Shown here: positions 1-6,323 of the stretch, piece by piece
Numbering within the stretch: position 1 is the first letter of the stretch
How the letters are laid out: each line of letters starts with the position of its first letter
Assembly: GCA_945867875.1 (NCBI GenBank)
Contig: CAMBJF010000084.1
Span: forward strand, 1-9,156
DNA length: 9,156 nt
Source of the DNA: an uncultured Ruminococcus sp.
GTDB taxonomy: Bacteria > Bacillota > Clostridia > Oscillospirales > Ruminococcaceae
Direction of reading: 5' to 3'
Notes under the pieces: generated by a model
The model's input: the letters and a program-made list of their open reading frames with translations, nothing else
What the model was told of the DNA's origin: nothing
Database searches by the model: none
Program-made: the position numbers and the translations under genes

Positions 1-1311
1 GAAATAGTTCTTGCGGAGTCAGCTCAGATAAAAAGGGCGGTGGAGTACAATTACACCGATGTCAATGCACGCTCCGCCGCAATTGCCGCTAACAGCATTC
101 CCGAGACTGTAAAAACCGCTCCCAAGGGCGTTTTTGAAGATGATGCCGATGAAAGCGATGTTCCTGTCATAAAGCTCATAAACAGCCTGCTTGTGAAGGC
201 CTGCTCGTCGGGGGCGAGCGATGTTCACATTGAACCTTTCGAGGACAGCACTTCTGTCAGAATGAGGATAGACGGGGTGGTGCTGGATTATGTTGAAATA
301 TCCGCCGCCGTTCACGCTGCGCTTATTTCAAGGCTCAAAATTATGGCTGACCTTGATATTGCGGAAAAGCGTCTGCCCCAGGAGGGACATTTCAGGACGG
401 TCATTGACGGGTATGCTATGAATATCCGAATTTCAGTTATCCCAACGGTTTTCGGCGAAAAGGCGGCTTTGCGGTTCTTATCAAATGACATTGTGTCCGA
501 CAGCAGCGGACGGTTTGGAATGTCCGATGAAAACAGCAGGAGATTTTCCGAGATGCTGCGGTCTCCGGGGGGCATTATCTACATAACGGGTCCATCGGGT
601 TCGGGAAAGACCACCACGCTGTATATGGCTTTGGAGCAGCTTGCAAAGCAGCAAGTGAACATCTGCACCATTGAGGACCCTGTTGAGAGGGTCATTCCAA
701 GGGTCAATCAGATGCAGGTGAACAATCAGGCAGGGCTTACCTTTAAGGCAGGTCTGAGGGCACTTCTGAGACAGGACCCCGACATAATTATGCTGGGTGA
801 AACAAGAGATGAGGAGACCGCTCAGATATCCGTTCGGGCGGCTGTGTCGGGGCATTTAGTGCTCTCCACGCTCCACACTGCGGACGCTGTTTCCTCGGTT
901 ATGCGGCTGAGGGAAATGGGCATTCCGCAGTATATGATAGCCGCTTCCCTTGTGGGTGTAGTGGCGCAAAGGCTTGTACGGCGGATATGCCCCAACTGCG
1001 GATATTATGACACTCCCACTGCGGAGGAAGCGGCAGCGCTGGGCGACAATATAATGAAAATACGCCGAAGCAGAGGTTGTAGCCAGTGCAACAATTCTGG
1101 CTACAAGGGCAGGACGGCCATACACGAGATGATAACCGTTGACAGCGAGGTTCGCAGAATGATAACCGAGGGGGCTTCCAAGGAGGACATTGAGAGCTAC
1201 GCCAAAGATGTGCAGGGTATGAAGCCGCTGCGGGATAGTGCTGCGGAGCTTGTGGAAATGGGCATCACTTCCGTTGAGGAATTTCTCAGGGTTTCTTATA
1301 TTTATGAGTAA
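1..1311 (+). CDS. Type IV pilus assembly / type II secretion ATPase (PilB/GspE family), 5' end missing
   Basis: This is a hexameric motor ATPase that powers pilin polymerisation or pseudopilus extension at the cytoplasmic face of the membrane. The frame is open to base 1, so the GTG at 40 is not the start. The upstream codons (EIVLAESAQIKRAVEYNYTD) read like the end of the N-terminal MshEN/T2SSE-N domain. About 436 residues are present against roughly 550 in the family, so about 110-130 are missing. Visible motifs are the ASDVHIEP segment (from base 214), Walker A GPSGSGKTTT (589-618), Walker B DIIMLGE with GETRD (781-813), the His box STLHT (865-879), and a zinc-binding tetracysteine CPNC (988-999) with CSQC (1078-1089), typical of PilB/GspE rather than PilT. 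It ends in TAA just before a terminator, so it is the last gene of its unit. PilB versus GspE cannot be decided without neighbours; a pilus role is more likely in a clostridium. Confidence 0.93.
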   Translation, partial: EIVLAESAQIKRAVEYNYTDVNARSAAIAANSIPETVKTAPKGVFEDDADESDVPVIKLINSLLVKACSSGASDVHIEPFEDSTSVRMRIDGVVLDYVEISAAVHAALISRLKIMADLDIAEKRLPQEGHFRTVIDGYAMNIRISVIPTVFGEKAALRFLSNDIVSDSSGRFGMSDENSRRFSEMLRSPGGIIYITGPSGSGKTTTLYMALEQLAKQQVNICTIEDPVERVIPRVNQMQVNNQAGLTFKAGLRALLRQDPDIIMLGETRDEETAQISVRAAVSGHLVLSTLHTADAVSSVMRLREMGIPQYMIAASLVGVVAQRLVRRICPNCGYYDTPTAEEAAALGDNIMKIRRSRGCSQCNNSGYKGRTAIHEMITVDSEVRRMITEGASKEDIESYAKDVQGMKPLRDSAAELVEMGITSVEEFLRVSYIYE

Positions 1312-1360
1312 AAAGGTCAGGACTGCGGCACTGGTGGATAGTGCGGCAGTCCTGTTTGTT
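1311..1360. terminator. Bidirectional intrinsic terminator
   Basis: The arms AGGACTGCGGCAC (1319-1331) and GTGCGGCAGTCCT (1341-1353) pair over 13 positions with one G-G mismatch, around a 9-nt loop. On the plus strand the hairpin is followed by GTTTGTT, a modest U-tract, and would end the pilus ATPase transcript. On the minus strand it is followed by GACCTTTTT, a better tract, and would end the GNAT-Nudix transcript arriving from the right. It lies 8 bp past the ATPase stop and about 65 bp past the Nudix stop, so sharing by two convergent units is the natural reading. Confidence 0.8.
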
Positions 1361-1380
1361 ATAAAAATTTTCCAAAGCCC

Positions 1381-1409
1381 TTGACATTTTGAAACAGACG
1401 TGCTATAAT
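1381..1409 (+). promoter_or_regulatory. Consensus sigma-A promoter pointing into the opposite-strand operon
   Basis: The sequence has TTGACA at 1381-1386, a 17-bp spacer and TATAAT at 1404-1409, with an extended -10 TGC at 1401-1403. Both hexamers are a perfect match to consensus. The start site would be near 1416. No plus-strand gene begins downstream until rapZ at 2937; the transcript would run antisense to the Nudix and GNAT genes. It sits just after the terminator that insulates the pilus ATPase gene. It could drive an antisense RNA, could be the displaced promoter of the rapZ operon, or could be fortuitous. Confidence 0.7.
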
Positions 1410-1419
1410 ATAAGAACAT

Positions 1420-1932
1420 TCATTTCGTTTCATTTGGGAACATCGCTCTCATTCGGTCATAGGAAAAATCAAGGAACTCTCCCCTGTCGGTCATTGCTTT
1501 TATCTCGGCGGGGGTGAGTATCTTAAAATCCGTGGTCTCACACTGCTGTAAACGTATGTCCTTTTCGGAAAAATCCCCTTTGTGGAGGAAGAAAACGTGT
1601 ATGGCGTTGCCACCGTGACTTCCACGTCTCACAATTTCTCCACGGTATTCAAGCTCCAACGGGTCGGCGGAAAGTCCCGTTTCCTCGAAAAGCTCCCTTG
1701 CGGCGGCGATCCGTGGGGTCTCCCCCGCCACTGCGCTGCCCCCTGTTATCTCCCACATTCCACCAAAGGTCTTTTCGTGGCTGCGGCGGGTTATGAGTAT
1801 TTTTCCCTCGGCATTGACTGAAAGGATATCCACGACGATGTGGAATTTGTCCTTGTCTATGGGCTTTCCTCTTTCGTGAGTTTCACCGATGGGTTCTCTG
1901 TTTTCATTGTAAAGGTCCCACATTTCGGGCAT
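1420..1932 (-). CDS. Nudix hydrolase
   Basis: This is a 170-residue Nudix-fold pyrophosphohydrolase. The full Nudix box GX5EX7REUXEEXGU is present at residues 65-87 (G65, E71, R79, E80, E83, E84, G86), so the metal-binding catalytic glutamates are intact. The N-terminus (WDLYNENREPIGETHERG) resembles the stand-alone Nudix group related to YfcD and isopentenyl-diphosphate isomerase, in which the substrate is usually unknown; I see nothing that identifies a nucleotide or other substrate. The start at 1932 overlaps the last base of the upstream GNAT stop (TAATG on the minus strand). An AAAGGAG about 10 nt upstream lies inside the GNAT gene, which suggests translational coupling. A second in-frame ATG three codons in is possible but farther from the ribosome site. 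Confidence 0.92.
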   Translation of the reverse strand: MPEMWDLYNENREPIGETHERGKPIDKDKFHIVVDILSVNAEGKILITRRSHEKTFGGMWEITGGSAVAGETPRIAAARELFEETGLSADPLELEYRGEIVRRGSHGGNAIHVFFLHKGDFSEKDIRLQQCETTDFKILTPAEIKAMTDRGEFLDFSYDRMRAMFPNETK

Positions 1933-2666
1933 TATTTATCTGCTCCTTTCGTTGACAGCTCTGTCCACGCAGGGAAAAAGCCTGCGTTAAAGGCGGTTTT
2001 CTGAGAGGCTATATGGGATATGGCTGTGCCGTAAAAGGGCAGCTTCCCAAGCTCCAGAATTTTGTTTTTCAGAAGGGTCACAAGTGCTGTGCCGATGCCC
2101 TTTCCGCTGTATTCGGGGAGGACGTTTATTCCTATCTGATACATAAGGGGACTGTCGGCACTGGCTCCTGCCATTCCCATAATTATGCCGTTTTTCACGG
2201 CGGCTATACCTATTACATCGGGTGCGTCTGGACTGAATGCAAAGGCTTCTTTGAAGCGGTCATCGCCACGGAACTGCTCTATTTCACGCTGACCGTAGTA
2301 CACCGTTTCAAAATCGCAGGCGGGCTGTGTTATTTTCTCGGAAATGTAAAAGGGGTGGAGCCAGACTATTTTAAAGCCGAACTTTCTTATGATGCCGTCA
2401 AGCTCAATTATATTCCGAGGTTCCATAAACCAAGTGCCGTCGGCGTGTACATATTTTTCTCTGCAAAGGTCGATAATGTCATCTCTGCCTGTAAAAAGGA
2501 GCTTGCCGTTTATGGCTGTAATTTTTAAAAAGCAATCCTCCGCTTCATTGAATTTACGGCGGTCGGTATGGGGCGAGTACACGGTAAAAATATTTTTATC
2601 GTCCGACACATCTTCGGGTGTGCAGCAATAGTCAAAGGCAAGCTGTGTTTTCAGGATATCGTTCAT
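1932..2666 (-). CDS. GNAT-family N-acetyltransferase
   Basis: This 244-residue protein has a C-terminal GNAT domain. Acetyl-CoA binding motif A is visible as PEYSGKGIGTAL (about residues 184-195), preceded by the beta-strand YQIGINVL and followed by HIASQKTAFNAGF, the usual end of a GNAT fold. The N-terminal ~120 residues have no motif I recognise; they probably form the extra N-terminal domain seen in several two-domain Firmicute GNATs. Substrate unknown. The frame can open at 2672, but the AAGGGGG at 2680-2674 is only 1 nt from that ATG and 7 nt from the ATG at 2666, so I prefer 2666. It is the first gene of a two-gene operon with the Nudix hydrolase, driven by the promoter at 2694-2722. 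Confidence 0.88.
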   Translation of the reverse strand: MNDILKTQLAFDYCCTPEDVSDDKNIFTVYSPHTDRRKFNEAEDCFLKITAINGKLLFTGRDDIIDLCREKYVHADGTWFMEPRNIIELDGIIRKFGFKIVWLHPFYISEKITQPACDFETVYYGQREIEQFRGDDRFKEAFAFSPDAPDVIGIAAVKNGIIMGMAGASADSPLMYQIGINVLPEYSGKGIGTALVTLLKNKILELGKLPFYGTAISHIASQKTAFNAGFFPAWTELSTKGADK

Positions 2667-2693
2667 AAACATTCCCCCTTTCGTCTTTTAAAA

Positions 2694-2722
2694 AATATAG
2701 CATATTTGCGGGCGGTTGTCAA
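2694..2722 (-). promoter_or_regulatory. Sigma-A promoter of the GNAT-Nudix operon
   Basis: Read on the minus strand: -35 TTGACA (2722-2717), 17-bp spacer, -10 TATATT (2699-2694), with an extended -10 TGC directly in front. Transcription would start near 2687, giving a leader of about 20 nt before the GNAT start at 2666. There is no room for a long regulatory leader. The -35 box ends 12 bp from the edge of the palindromic element at 2735. Confidence 0.82.
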
Positions 2723-2734
2723 GAATGGTATTGA

Positions 2735-2897
2735 GGGAACCTCTATAAACCTCCTTCCCCGCAAATTTCCTATGACTTGTATCATCTGCTGCGTTAGAAA
2801 GCCTTGTAAGACATCAAGTATTACGGCGGTTTTCTGCCTTGCATATGATACAAGTCATTGCCGGAAATTTGCTGGGGTCCGGTTTATAGAGAACCCC
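2735..2897. mobile_element. MITE-like 163-bp palindromic element between divergent genes
   Basis: The arms match over almost their full length. The terminal blocks CTCTATAAACC (2741-2751) and GGTTTATAGAG (2881-2891) are exact inverse complements, as are GCAAATTTCC (2761-2770) with GGAAATTTGC (2863-2872), and ATGACTTGTATCAT (2772-2785) with ATGATACAAGTCAT (2845-2858). The outermost 17 bp match at 14 positions. The centre (about 2786-2844) shows weaker pairing. The element is bordered on both sides by TTGA (2731-2734 and 2898-2901), consistent with a 4-bp target duplication. It has no credible gene inside. The best reading is a non-autonomous miniature inverted-repeat transposable element; I cannot assign the parent insertion-sequence family. 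The alternative is a structured RNA or long hairpin regulating one of the flanking genes. Confidence 0.65.
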
Positions 2898-2923
2898 TTG
2901 AAATAAAACGGGTTTTATGTTAA

Positions 2924-2929
2924 AAGGAG
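2924..2929 (+). promoter_or_regulatory. Ribosome binding site that decides the rapZ start
   Basis: AAGGAG ends 1 nt before the ATG at 2931 but 7 nt before the ATG at 2937. The second spacing is functional and the first is not. The protein from 2937 begins MKFLIVTGLSGSGKS, the expected RapZ N-terminus. Confidence 0.8.
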
Positions 2930-2936
2930 AATGGGT

Positions 2937-3803
2937 ATGAAATTTCTTATCGTTACGGGGCTTTCGGGTTCGGGTAAATCGGGGGCTGTGAACGCTCTTG
3001 AGGACATCGGATATTACTGCATTGACAACATTCCCCCGCAGCTTATCCCCAAGTTTGCGGACATATGTATGCAGTCAAACGGTCAGATGGACAAGGTGGC
3101 TATCGTTACGGATATCCGTGGCGGCGATATGTTCTATCAGCTGGACGGCGGACTTGAATATCTGCGGCACTCGGGTCCTGATGTGAAGATACTTTTCCTT
3201 GACGCTTCGGACGATGTGCTCATAAAAAGATACAAGGAGACAAGGCGCAGGCACCCTCTTGATGAGCAGTGTCACGGAAGTCTGCTCAGCGCTATCACAA
3301 AGGAGCGGTCTGTACTTTCGGGAATTAGAGAGGCGGCGGATTATTACATCGACACCTCGGATATGTCTATGGCGCAGCTTCGTGACACGGTGACTGACCT
3401 GTTTATGGACAATCCCGATGACAGAATGGCGGTCAAGGTTATGTCATTCGGTTTCAAGTACGGTATGTGCAGGGAGGCGGACATTGTGCTTGATGTGAGA
3501 TGTCTGCCGAACCCTTACTATATCCCCGAGCTGAAAAAGCACACGGGGCTTGAAAGCTGCGTCAGGGACTATGTTATGAGCTTTGAGCAGTCAAAGGAGC
3601 TTGAAAAAAAGCTTCGTGACCTTATTGATTTTCTTCTCCCCTTATACAGGCACGAGGGCAAGACCTCTCTCGTTATCGCATTCGGCTGCACGGGCGGCAA
3701 ACACAGGAGCGTGACATTTGCAGAAAATATGCACACATACCTTGAAGAAAAGGGTGTAAGGACGAGGGTTACTCACAGGGATATTGAGGTTGGAAAGTTA
3801 TAA
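2937..3803 (+). CDS. rapZ: RapZ/YvcJ-family P-loop nucleotide-binding protein
   Basis: A 288-residue member of the RapZ (YvcJ, UPF0042) family, close to the usual 285-295. The N-terminal P-loop domain carries Walker A GLSGSGKS at residues 8-15, then the family signature YYCIDNIPP and a hydrophobic strand ending ILFLDA. The C-terminal domain shows LDVRCLPNPYY (185-195) and FGCTGGKHRS (249-258). In Enterobacteria RapZ hands the sRNA GlmZ to RNase E to control GlcN-6-P synthesis; Gram-positive homologues bind and hydrolyse nucleotides and their role is less defined. The protein ends HRDIEVGKL and lacks the basic KRK-type cluster that helps the E. coli protein bind RNA. It heads the plus-strand operon; I see no strong promoter between the palindromic element and its ribosome site. 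The usual partner yvcK does not follow it. Confidence 0.95.
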   Translation: MKFLIVTGLSGSGKSGAVNALEDIGYYCIDNIPPQLIPKFADICMQSNGQMDKVAIVTDIRGGDMFYQLDGGLEYLRHSGPDVKILFLDASDDVLIKRYKETRRRHPLDEQCHGSLLSAITKERSVLSGIREAADYYIDTSDMSMAQLRDTVTDLFMDNPDDRMAVKVMSFGFKYGMCREADIVLDVRCLPNPYYIPELKKHTGLESCVRDYVMSFEQSKELEKKLRDLIDFLLPLYRHEGKTSLVIAFGCTGGKHRSVTFAENMHTYLEEKGVRTRVTHRDIEVGKL

Positions 3804-3829
3804 TAAATGTTTTGACTGCGGAGGACAAA

Positions 3830-4768
3830 ATGATCATTGAGACAGAACGGCTTTATCTGAGGAAGCTTATGCAGAGTGATTTTGAGGCTTTATGCAGGAT
3901 ATTGCAGGACGATGAGACGATGTACGCTTACGAGGGTGCATTTTCCGATGAAGAGGTGCAGGAATGGCTTGACAGGCAGTTTGCACGGTACGAGAAATAC
4001 GGCTTCGGTCTATGGGCTGTTATTTTAAAGGAAAACGGCGAGCTTATCGGTCAGTGCGGGCTTACGATGCAGCCTTGGAAGGGCGTGGAAGTTCTTGAAA
4101 TAGGTTATCTTTTCAACAGGGCTTACTGGCACATGGGATATGCCACTGAAGCGGCTGTTGCCTGCAAAAAGTATGCTTTTGAGGTGCTTGGGGCTGAGGA
4201 GGTTTGCTCGATTATCAGGGACACCAACACTGCTTCTCAGAATGTGGCTCTAAGGAACGGTATGGCGGTTTATGACAGCTTTGTTAAGCATTATCGTGGG
4301 GTGGATATGCCCCACCACAGATATATTGCACGGCGCAATGGAGGTATTGGAATGAACGGGGTTACGGTGAAATATAATGAGCTTACGGCGGAACAGTTTA
4401 TCGGGCTCTGGGAATCGGTATGGGGCGGTGCTCCCGATATTGCTCAGGTGCGCCTTGCTATGGAGCACACGCTGTTTAGGGTGTCCGTTTGGGACGGTGA
4501 AAAGATAATCGGTATGGCGAGAATGCTTGGGGATATGGGGCTTGATTATTACATCAAGGACGTTGTTGTAACGCCCGAATATCAGCACAAGGGCATTGGC
4601 AGGCTGATGATAAACGAGCTTATGAAATTTGTGAATGACAACGGTATCGGCGGCACGGACATTTTTGTGGAGCTTTGCGCTGAGCCTGACAAGATGCCAT
4701 TTTATGAAAAGCTGGGATTTTCGGCTAATGAAGCTCAGAGACTGAAAATGATGCACAGGGTGAAGTGA
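3830..4768 (+). CDS. Tandem GNAT acetyltransferase (two GNAT domains fused)
   Basis: This 312-residue protein is two complete GNAT domains end to end. Domain 1 (residues 1 to about 165) is of the RimJ/RimL type: it opens MIIETERLYLRKL, and has motif A around EIGYLF and WHMGYATEAA (90-109). Domain 2 (175-312) is a compact GNAT with VVVTPEYQHKGIGRLM, whose QxxGIGR acetyl-CoA loop is at 252-258, and the C-terminal FYEKLGF signature. The two need not share a substrate; none can be named. The frame can be opened from a TTG at 3812, but GGAGG at 3820-3824 is 5 nt from the ATG at 3830, so that start is preferred. An internal ribosome site and in-frame ATG at 4352 could make domain 2 alone. It lies 26 bp after rapZ in the same operon. 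Confidence 0.9.
   Translation: MIIETERLYLRKLMQSDFEALCRILQDDETMYAYEGAFSDEEVQEWLDRQFARYEKYGFGLWAVILKENGELIGQCGLTMQPWKGVEVLEIGYLFNRAYWHMGYATEAAVACKKYAFEVLGAEEVCSIIRDTNTASQNVALRNGMAVYDSFVKHYRGVDMPHHRYIARRNGGIGMNGVTVKYNELTAEQFIGLWESVWGGAPDIAQVRLAMEHTLFRVSVWDGEKIIGMARMLGDMGLDYYIKDVVVTPEYQHKGIGRLMINELMKFVNDNGIGGTDIFVELCAEPDKMPFYEKLGFSANEAQRLKMMHRVK
4340..4354 (+). promoter_or_regulatory. Internal in-frame translation start inside the tandem GNAT gene
   Basis: GGAGG (4340-4344) is followed by a 7-nt spacer and ATG (4352-4354), in frame with the long gene at codon 175, exactly at the junction of the two GNAT domains. Initiation here would give a 138-residue stand-alone GNAT, a normal length for a single domain. 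A short hairpin (GTGGGG 4296-4301 with CCCCAC 4310-4315) lies just upstream. This looks like the preserved start of a once separate gene, or a working second start. Confidence 0.6.
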
Positions 4769-4819
4769 CGGAGAAAGTGGTTTGCAGTTTCAGGCAGACG
4801 CTGTGGCGTACTGCGGAAA

Positions 4820-4846
4820 ATGATTTTTGTGGAGAATAGGCTATGA
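4820..4846 (+). other. Eight-codon mini-frame overlapping the NimA-like start, possible GNAT remnant
   Basis: ATG at 4820 opens MIFVENRL and stops with TGA at 4844-4846, overlapping the next gene's ATG as ATGA. The peptide resembles a GNAT N-terminus (compare MIIETERL at 3830), and the preceding ACTGCGGA plus AAATGAT matches the leader of that gene apart from a 5-nt gap. It may be the decayed start of a former GNAT copy, a coupling leader frame, or chance. Its own ribosome site is weak. Confidence 0.25.
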
Positions 4847-5322
4847 GTTTTCGGAAAATGAGAAGATATAAGCAGGAGCTGTCGGCAAGTGAATGTGCTC
4901 TGATACTGAAAAATGAACCGAGGGGTGTGCTTTCAGTCATTGGTGATGAAGGGTATCCTTATGGTGTGCCGATGGATCACTGGTATGACGAAGAGAGCGG
5001 GCATATTTATTTTCACGGGGCTAAGGCGGGGCACAAAATTGACGCAATAAAGCGCTGTGACAAGGCTTCGTACTGCGTTTATGACAGTGGGTACAGAAAC
5101 GAGGGCGAATGGGCACTGAATATCAAAAGTGTTGTGGTTTTCGGCAGGATAAAGCCTGTTGAGGACGAGGACTTAAAAGTCAAAATATGCACTGAGCTTT
5201 GCCGCAAGTTTACCGATGATGAGGAATACATCAGGCACGAGCTTCTTCATTCGGGCGGAGCGGTGATGTGCCTTGAGCTTGTTCCCGAACATATTTCGGG
5301 GAAGCTTGTTAATGAGTCGTAA
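4843..5322 (+). CDS. NimA-like FMN-binding split-barrel protein (pyridoxamine 5'-phosphate oxidase family)
   Basis: A 159-residue flavin-binding split-barrel protein of the Pyridox_ox_2 / 5-nitroimidazole-resistance-like group. The family landmarks are in order: RKMRRYKQELSASEC (4-18), GVLSVIGDEGYPYGVPM (28-44), IYFHGAKAGHKIDAI (55-69), then the SVVVFGRIKPVEDED strand. The protein is full length for the group. These proteins bind FMN or haem and reduce small molecules; most chromosomal homologues in anaerobes have no shown link with drug resistance, so I do not call it nim. The start is supported by GGAG at 4831-4834 with 8-nt spacing. It sits 74 bp after the tandem GNAT and 37 bp before whiA, as an accessory gene in the operon. 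A tiny frame (4820-4846) ends across its ATG as ATGA. Confidence 0.88.
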   Translation: MSFRKMRRYKQELSASECALILKNEPRGVLSVIGDEGYPYGVPMDHWYDEESGHIYFHGAKAGHKIDAIKRCDKASYCVYDSGYRNEGEWALNIKSVVVFGRIKPVEDEDLKVKICTELCRKFTDDEEYIRHELLHSGGAVMCLELVPEHISGKLVNES

Positions 5323-5359
5323 AATGCGGCGTATTACTGCGTGATGAAAGAGGGATAAA

Positions 5360-6298
5360 ATGTCATTTTCACAGAACGTTAAAGAGGAGCTTTGCTCGGT
5401 GATAACCGACAGAGACAAGGAATACGCCTGCCTGTACGGAATGCTGCTTTTCTGCCGCCATTTCGGGGCGGACGAAATTCTTTTCCAGACGGAAAACAAG
5501 CTTGCGGCTGATATGTTCAAAAAGCTTTCCGACAAGGTTATCGGGCGAAAGAATATGATCTCCGTTACCGAAACGCCAAAGAAAAACGGGTCGGTACTTT
5601 ACAGCCTTTTCGTTTCCGAGGAGAGCGACCGTGAGGAAATTATTTTCAGATACCGAATTTCCAGCCGAAGTCTTATCCACCGCATTCAGACCGATGTTAT
5701 CCACAACAACAACGTTTTTGCTTTTCTTGCGGGGGCTTTTCTTTCCTGCGGAAGTATGACCGAGCCTATCAAGGAGTATCATCTTGAATTTGCGGTGCCC
5801 TTTGAGGAGCTTTGCACAGATTTGCGTGACCTTATCGAGGGGCTTGGGATAACAGCGAAATATGTGGAGCGCAAGGGCGTTTATGTGCTGTATTTCAAGG
5901 GCAGTGAGGATATTGAGGATATGCTCACGCTGATGGGGGCTACTCATTCGTCAATTGAGCTGATGAATGTGAAAATACTTAAAGATGTACGGAACAAGGC
6001 GAACCGCATTGCAAACTGTGATGCGGCGAATATTGAGCGCACTCTTAAGGCTTCCGAAAAGCAAATAGCCGATATTGAGTACATTATGAACACGGACGGG
6101 CTGGAGAGCCTTTCTCCCGAGCTTCGGAATATGGCGGAGCTGCGACTTGAAAACCCCGATGTTTCGCTTAAGGAGCTGGGCGAGATGCTTGACAAGCCTG
6201 TGGGTCGGTCGGGGGCTAATCACAGGCTGAAAAAGCTTATGGAAATTGCCGAGTCTATCAGGGACAGGCGGGAGAGAAGTCAGAGGGAAATGATCTGA
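5360..6298 (+). CDS. whiA: Sporulation/cell-division regulator WhiA
   Basis: A 312-residue WhiA, the usual length. WhiA is a DNA-binding protein of Gram-positive bacteria made from a degenerate LAGLIDADG homing-endonuclease fold plus a helix-turn-helix; in Streptomyces it drives sporulation septation with WhiB, and in Bacillus it affects division and chromosome segregation. Seen here: the N-terminal SFSQNVKEELCSV opening, the LAGLIDADG-like FLAGAFLSCGSMTEP (122-136) without the catalytic acidic residue, as normal for WhiA, and the C-terminal HTH with SLKELGEML and PVGRSGANHRLKKL (about 268-293). The KNM/NKANRIANCDAANIERT segment in between is also characteristic. The ribosome site AGAGGGA (5349-5355) supports the start. 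It follows the NimA-like gene by 37 bp and precedes dnaE by 25 bp. Confidence 0.95.
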   Translation: MSFSQNVKEELCSVITDRDKEYACLYGMLLFCRHFGADEILFQTENKLAADMFKKLSDKVIGRKNMISVTETPKKNGSVLYSLFVSEESDREEIIFRYRISSRSLIHRIQTDVIHNNNVFAFLAGAFLSCGSMTEPIKEYHLEFAVPFEELCTDLRDLIEGLGITAKYVERKGVYVLYFKGSEDIEDMLTLMGATHSSIELMNVKILKDVRNKANRIANCDAANIERTLKASEKQIADIEYIMNTDGLESLSPELRNMAELRLENPDVSLKELGEMLDKPVGRSGANHRLKKLMEIAESIRDRRERSQREMI

Positions 6299-6323
6299 GC
6301 CGACCTCGGAAAGGAGAGCTTGT

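Noticed and set aside
40..42. GTG as the start of the pilus ATPase gene
   Set aside because: The frame is open to base 1 and the upstream codons read like family sequence, while about 110-130 N-terminal residues would be missing; the gene is truncated by the window edge.
856..1419. 187-codon minus-strand frame under the pilus ATPase gene
   Set aside because: It runs antisense to a well-conserved ATPase with intact motifs, crosses the terminator, and its translation has no recognisable domain; it is a shadow frame.
2013..2528. 171-codon plus-strand frame opposite the GNAT gene
   Set aside because: The minus-strand frame carries a clear GNAT motif, promoter and ribosome site; this plus-strand translation has no recognisable family and no ribosome site.
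2568..2906. 112-codon plus-strand frame running through the palindromic element
   Set aside because: It reads across the GNAT start, its promoter and the palindrome, with no ribosome site or domain.
2898..2921. TTGAAA ... TATGTT as a rapZ promoter
   Set aside because: The spacing is only 12 bp, too short for sigma-A; no better pair was found between the element and the rapZ ribosome site.
4843..5322. Calling the flavoprotein a nitroimidazole-resistance determinant
   Set aside because: The family is broad and most chromosomal members in anaerobes have no shown resistance role; only the fold-level call is supported.
5369..5947. 192-codon minus-strand frame under whiA
   Set aside because: whiA is full length with family motifs; the antisense translation resembles nothing.
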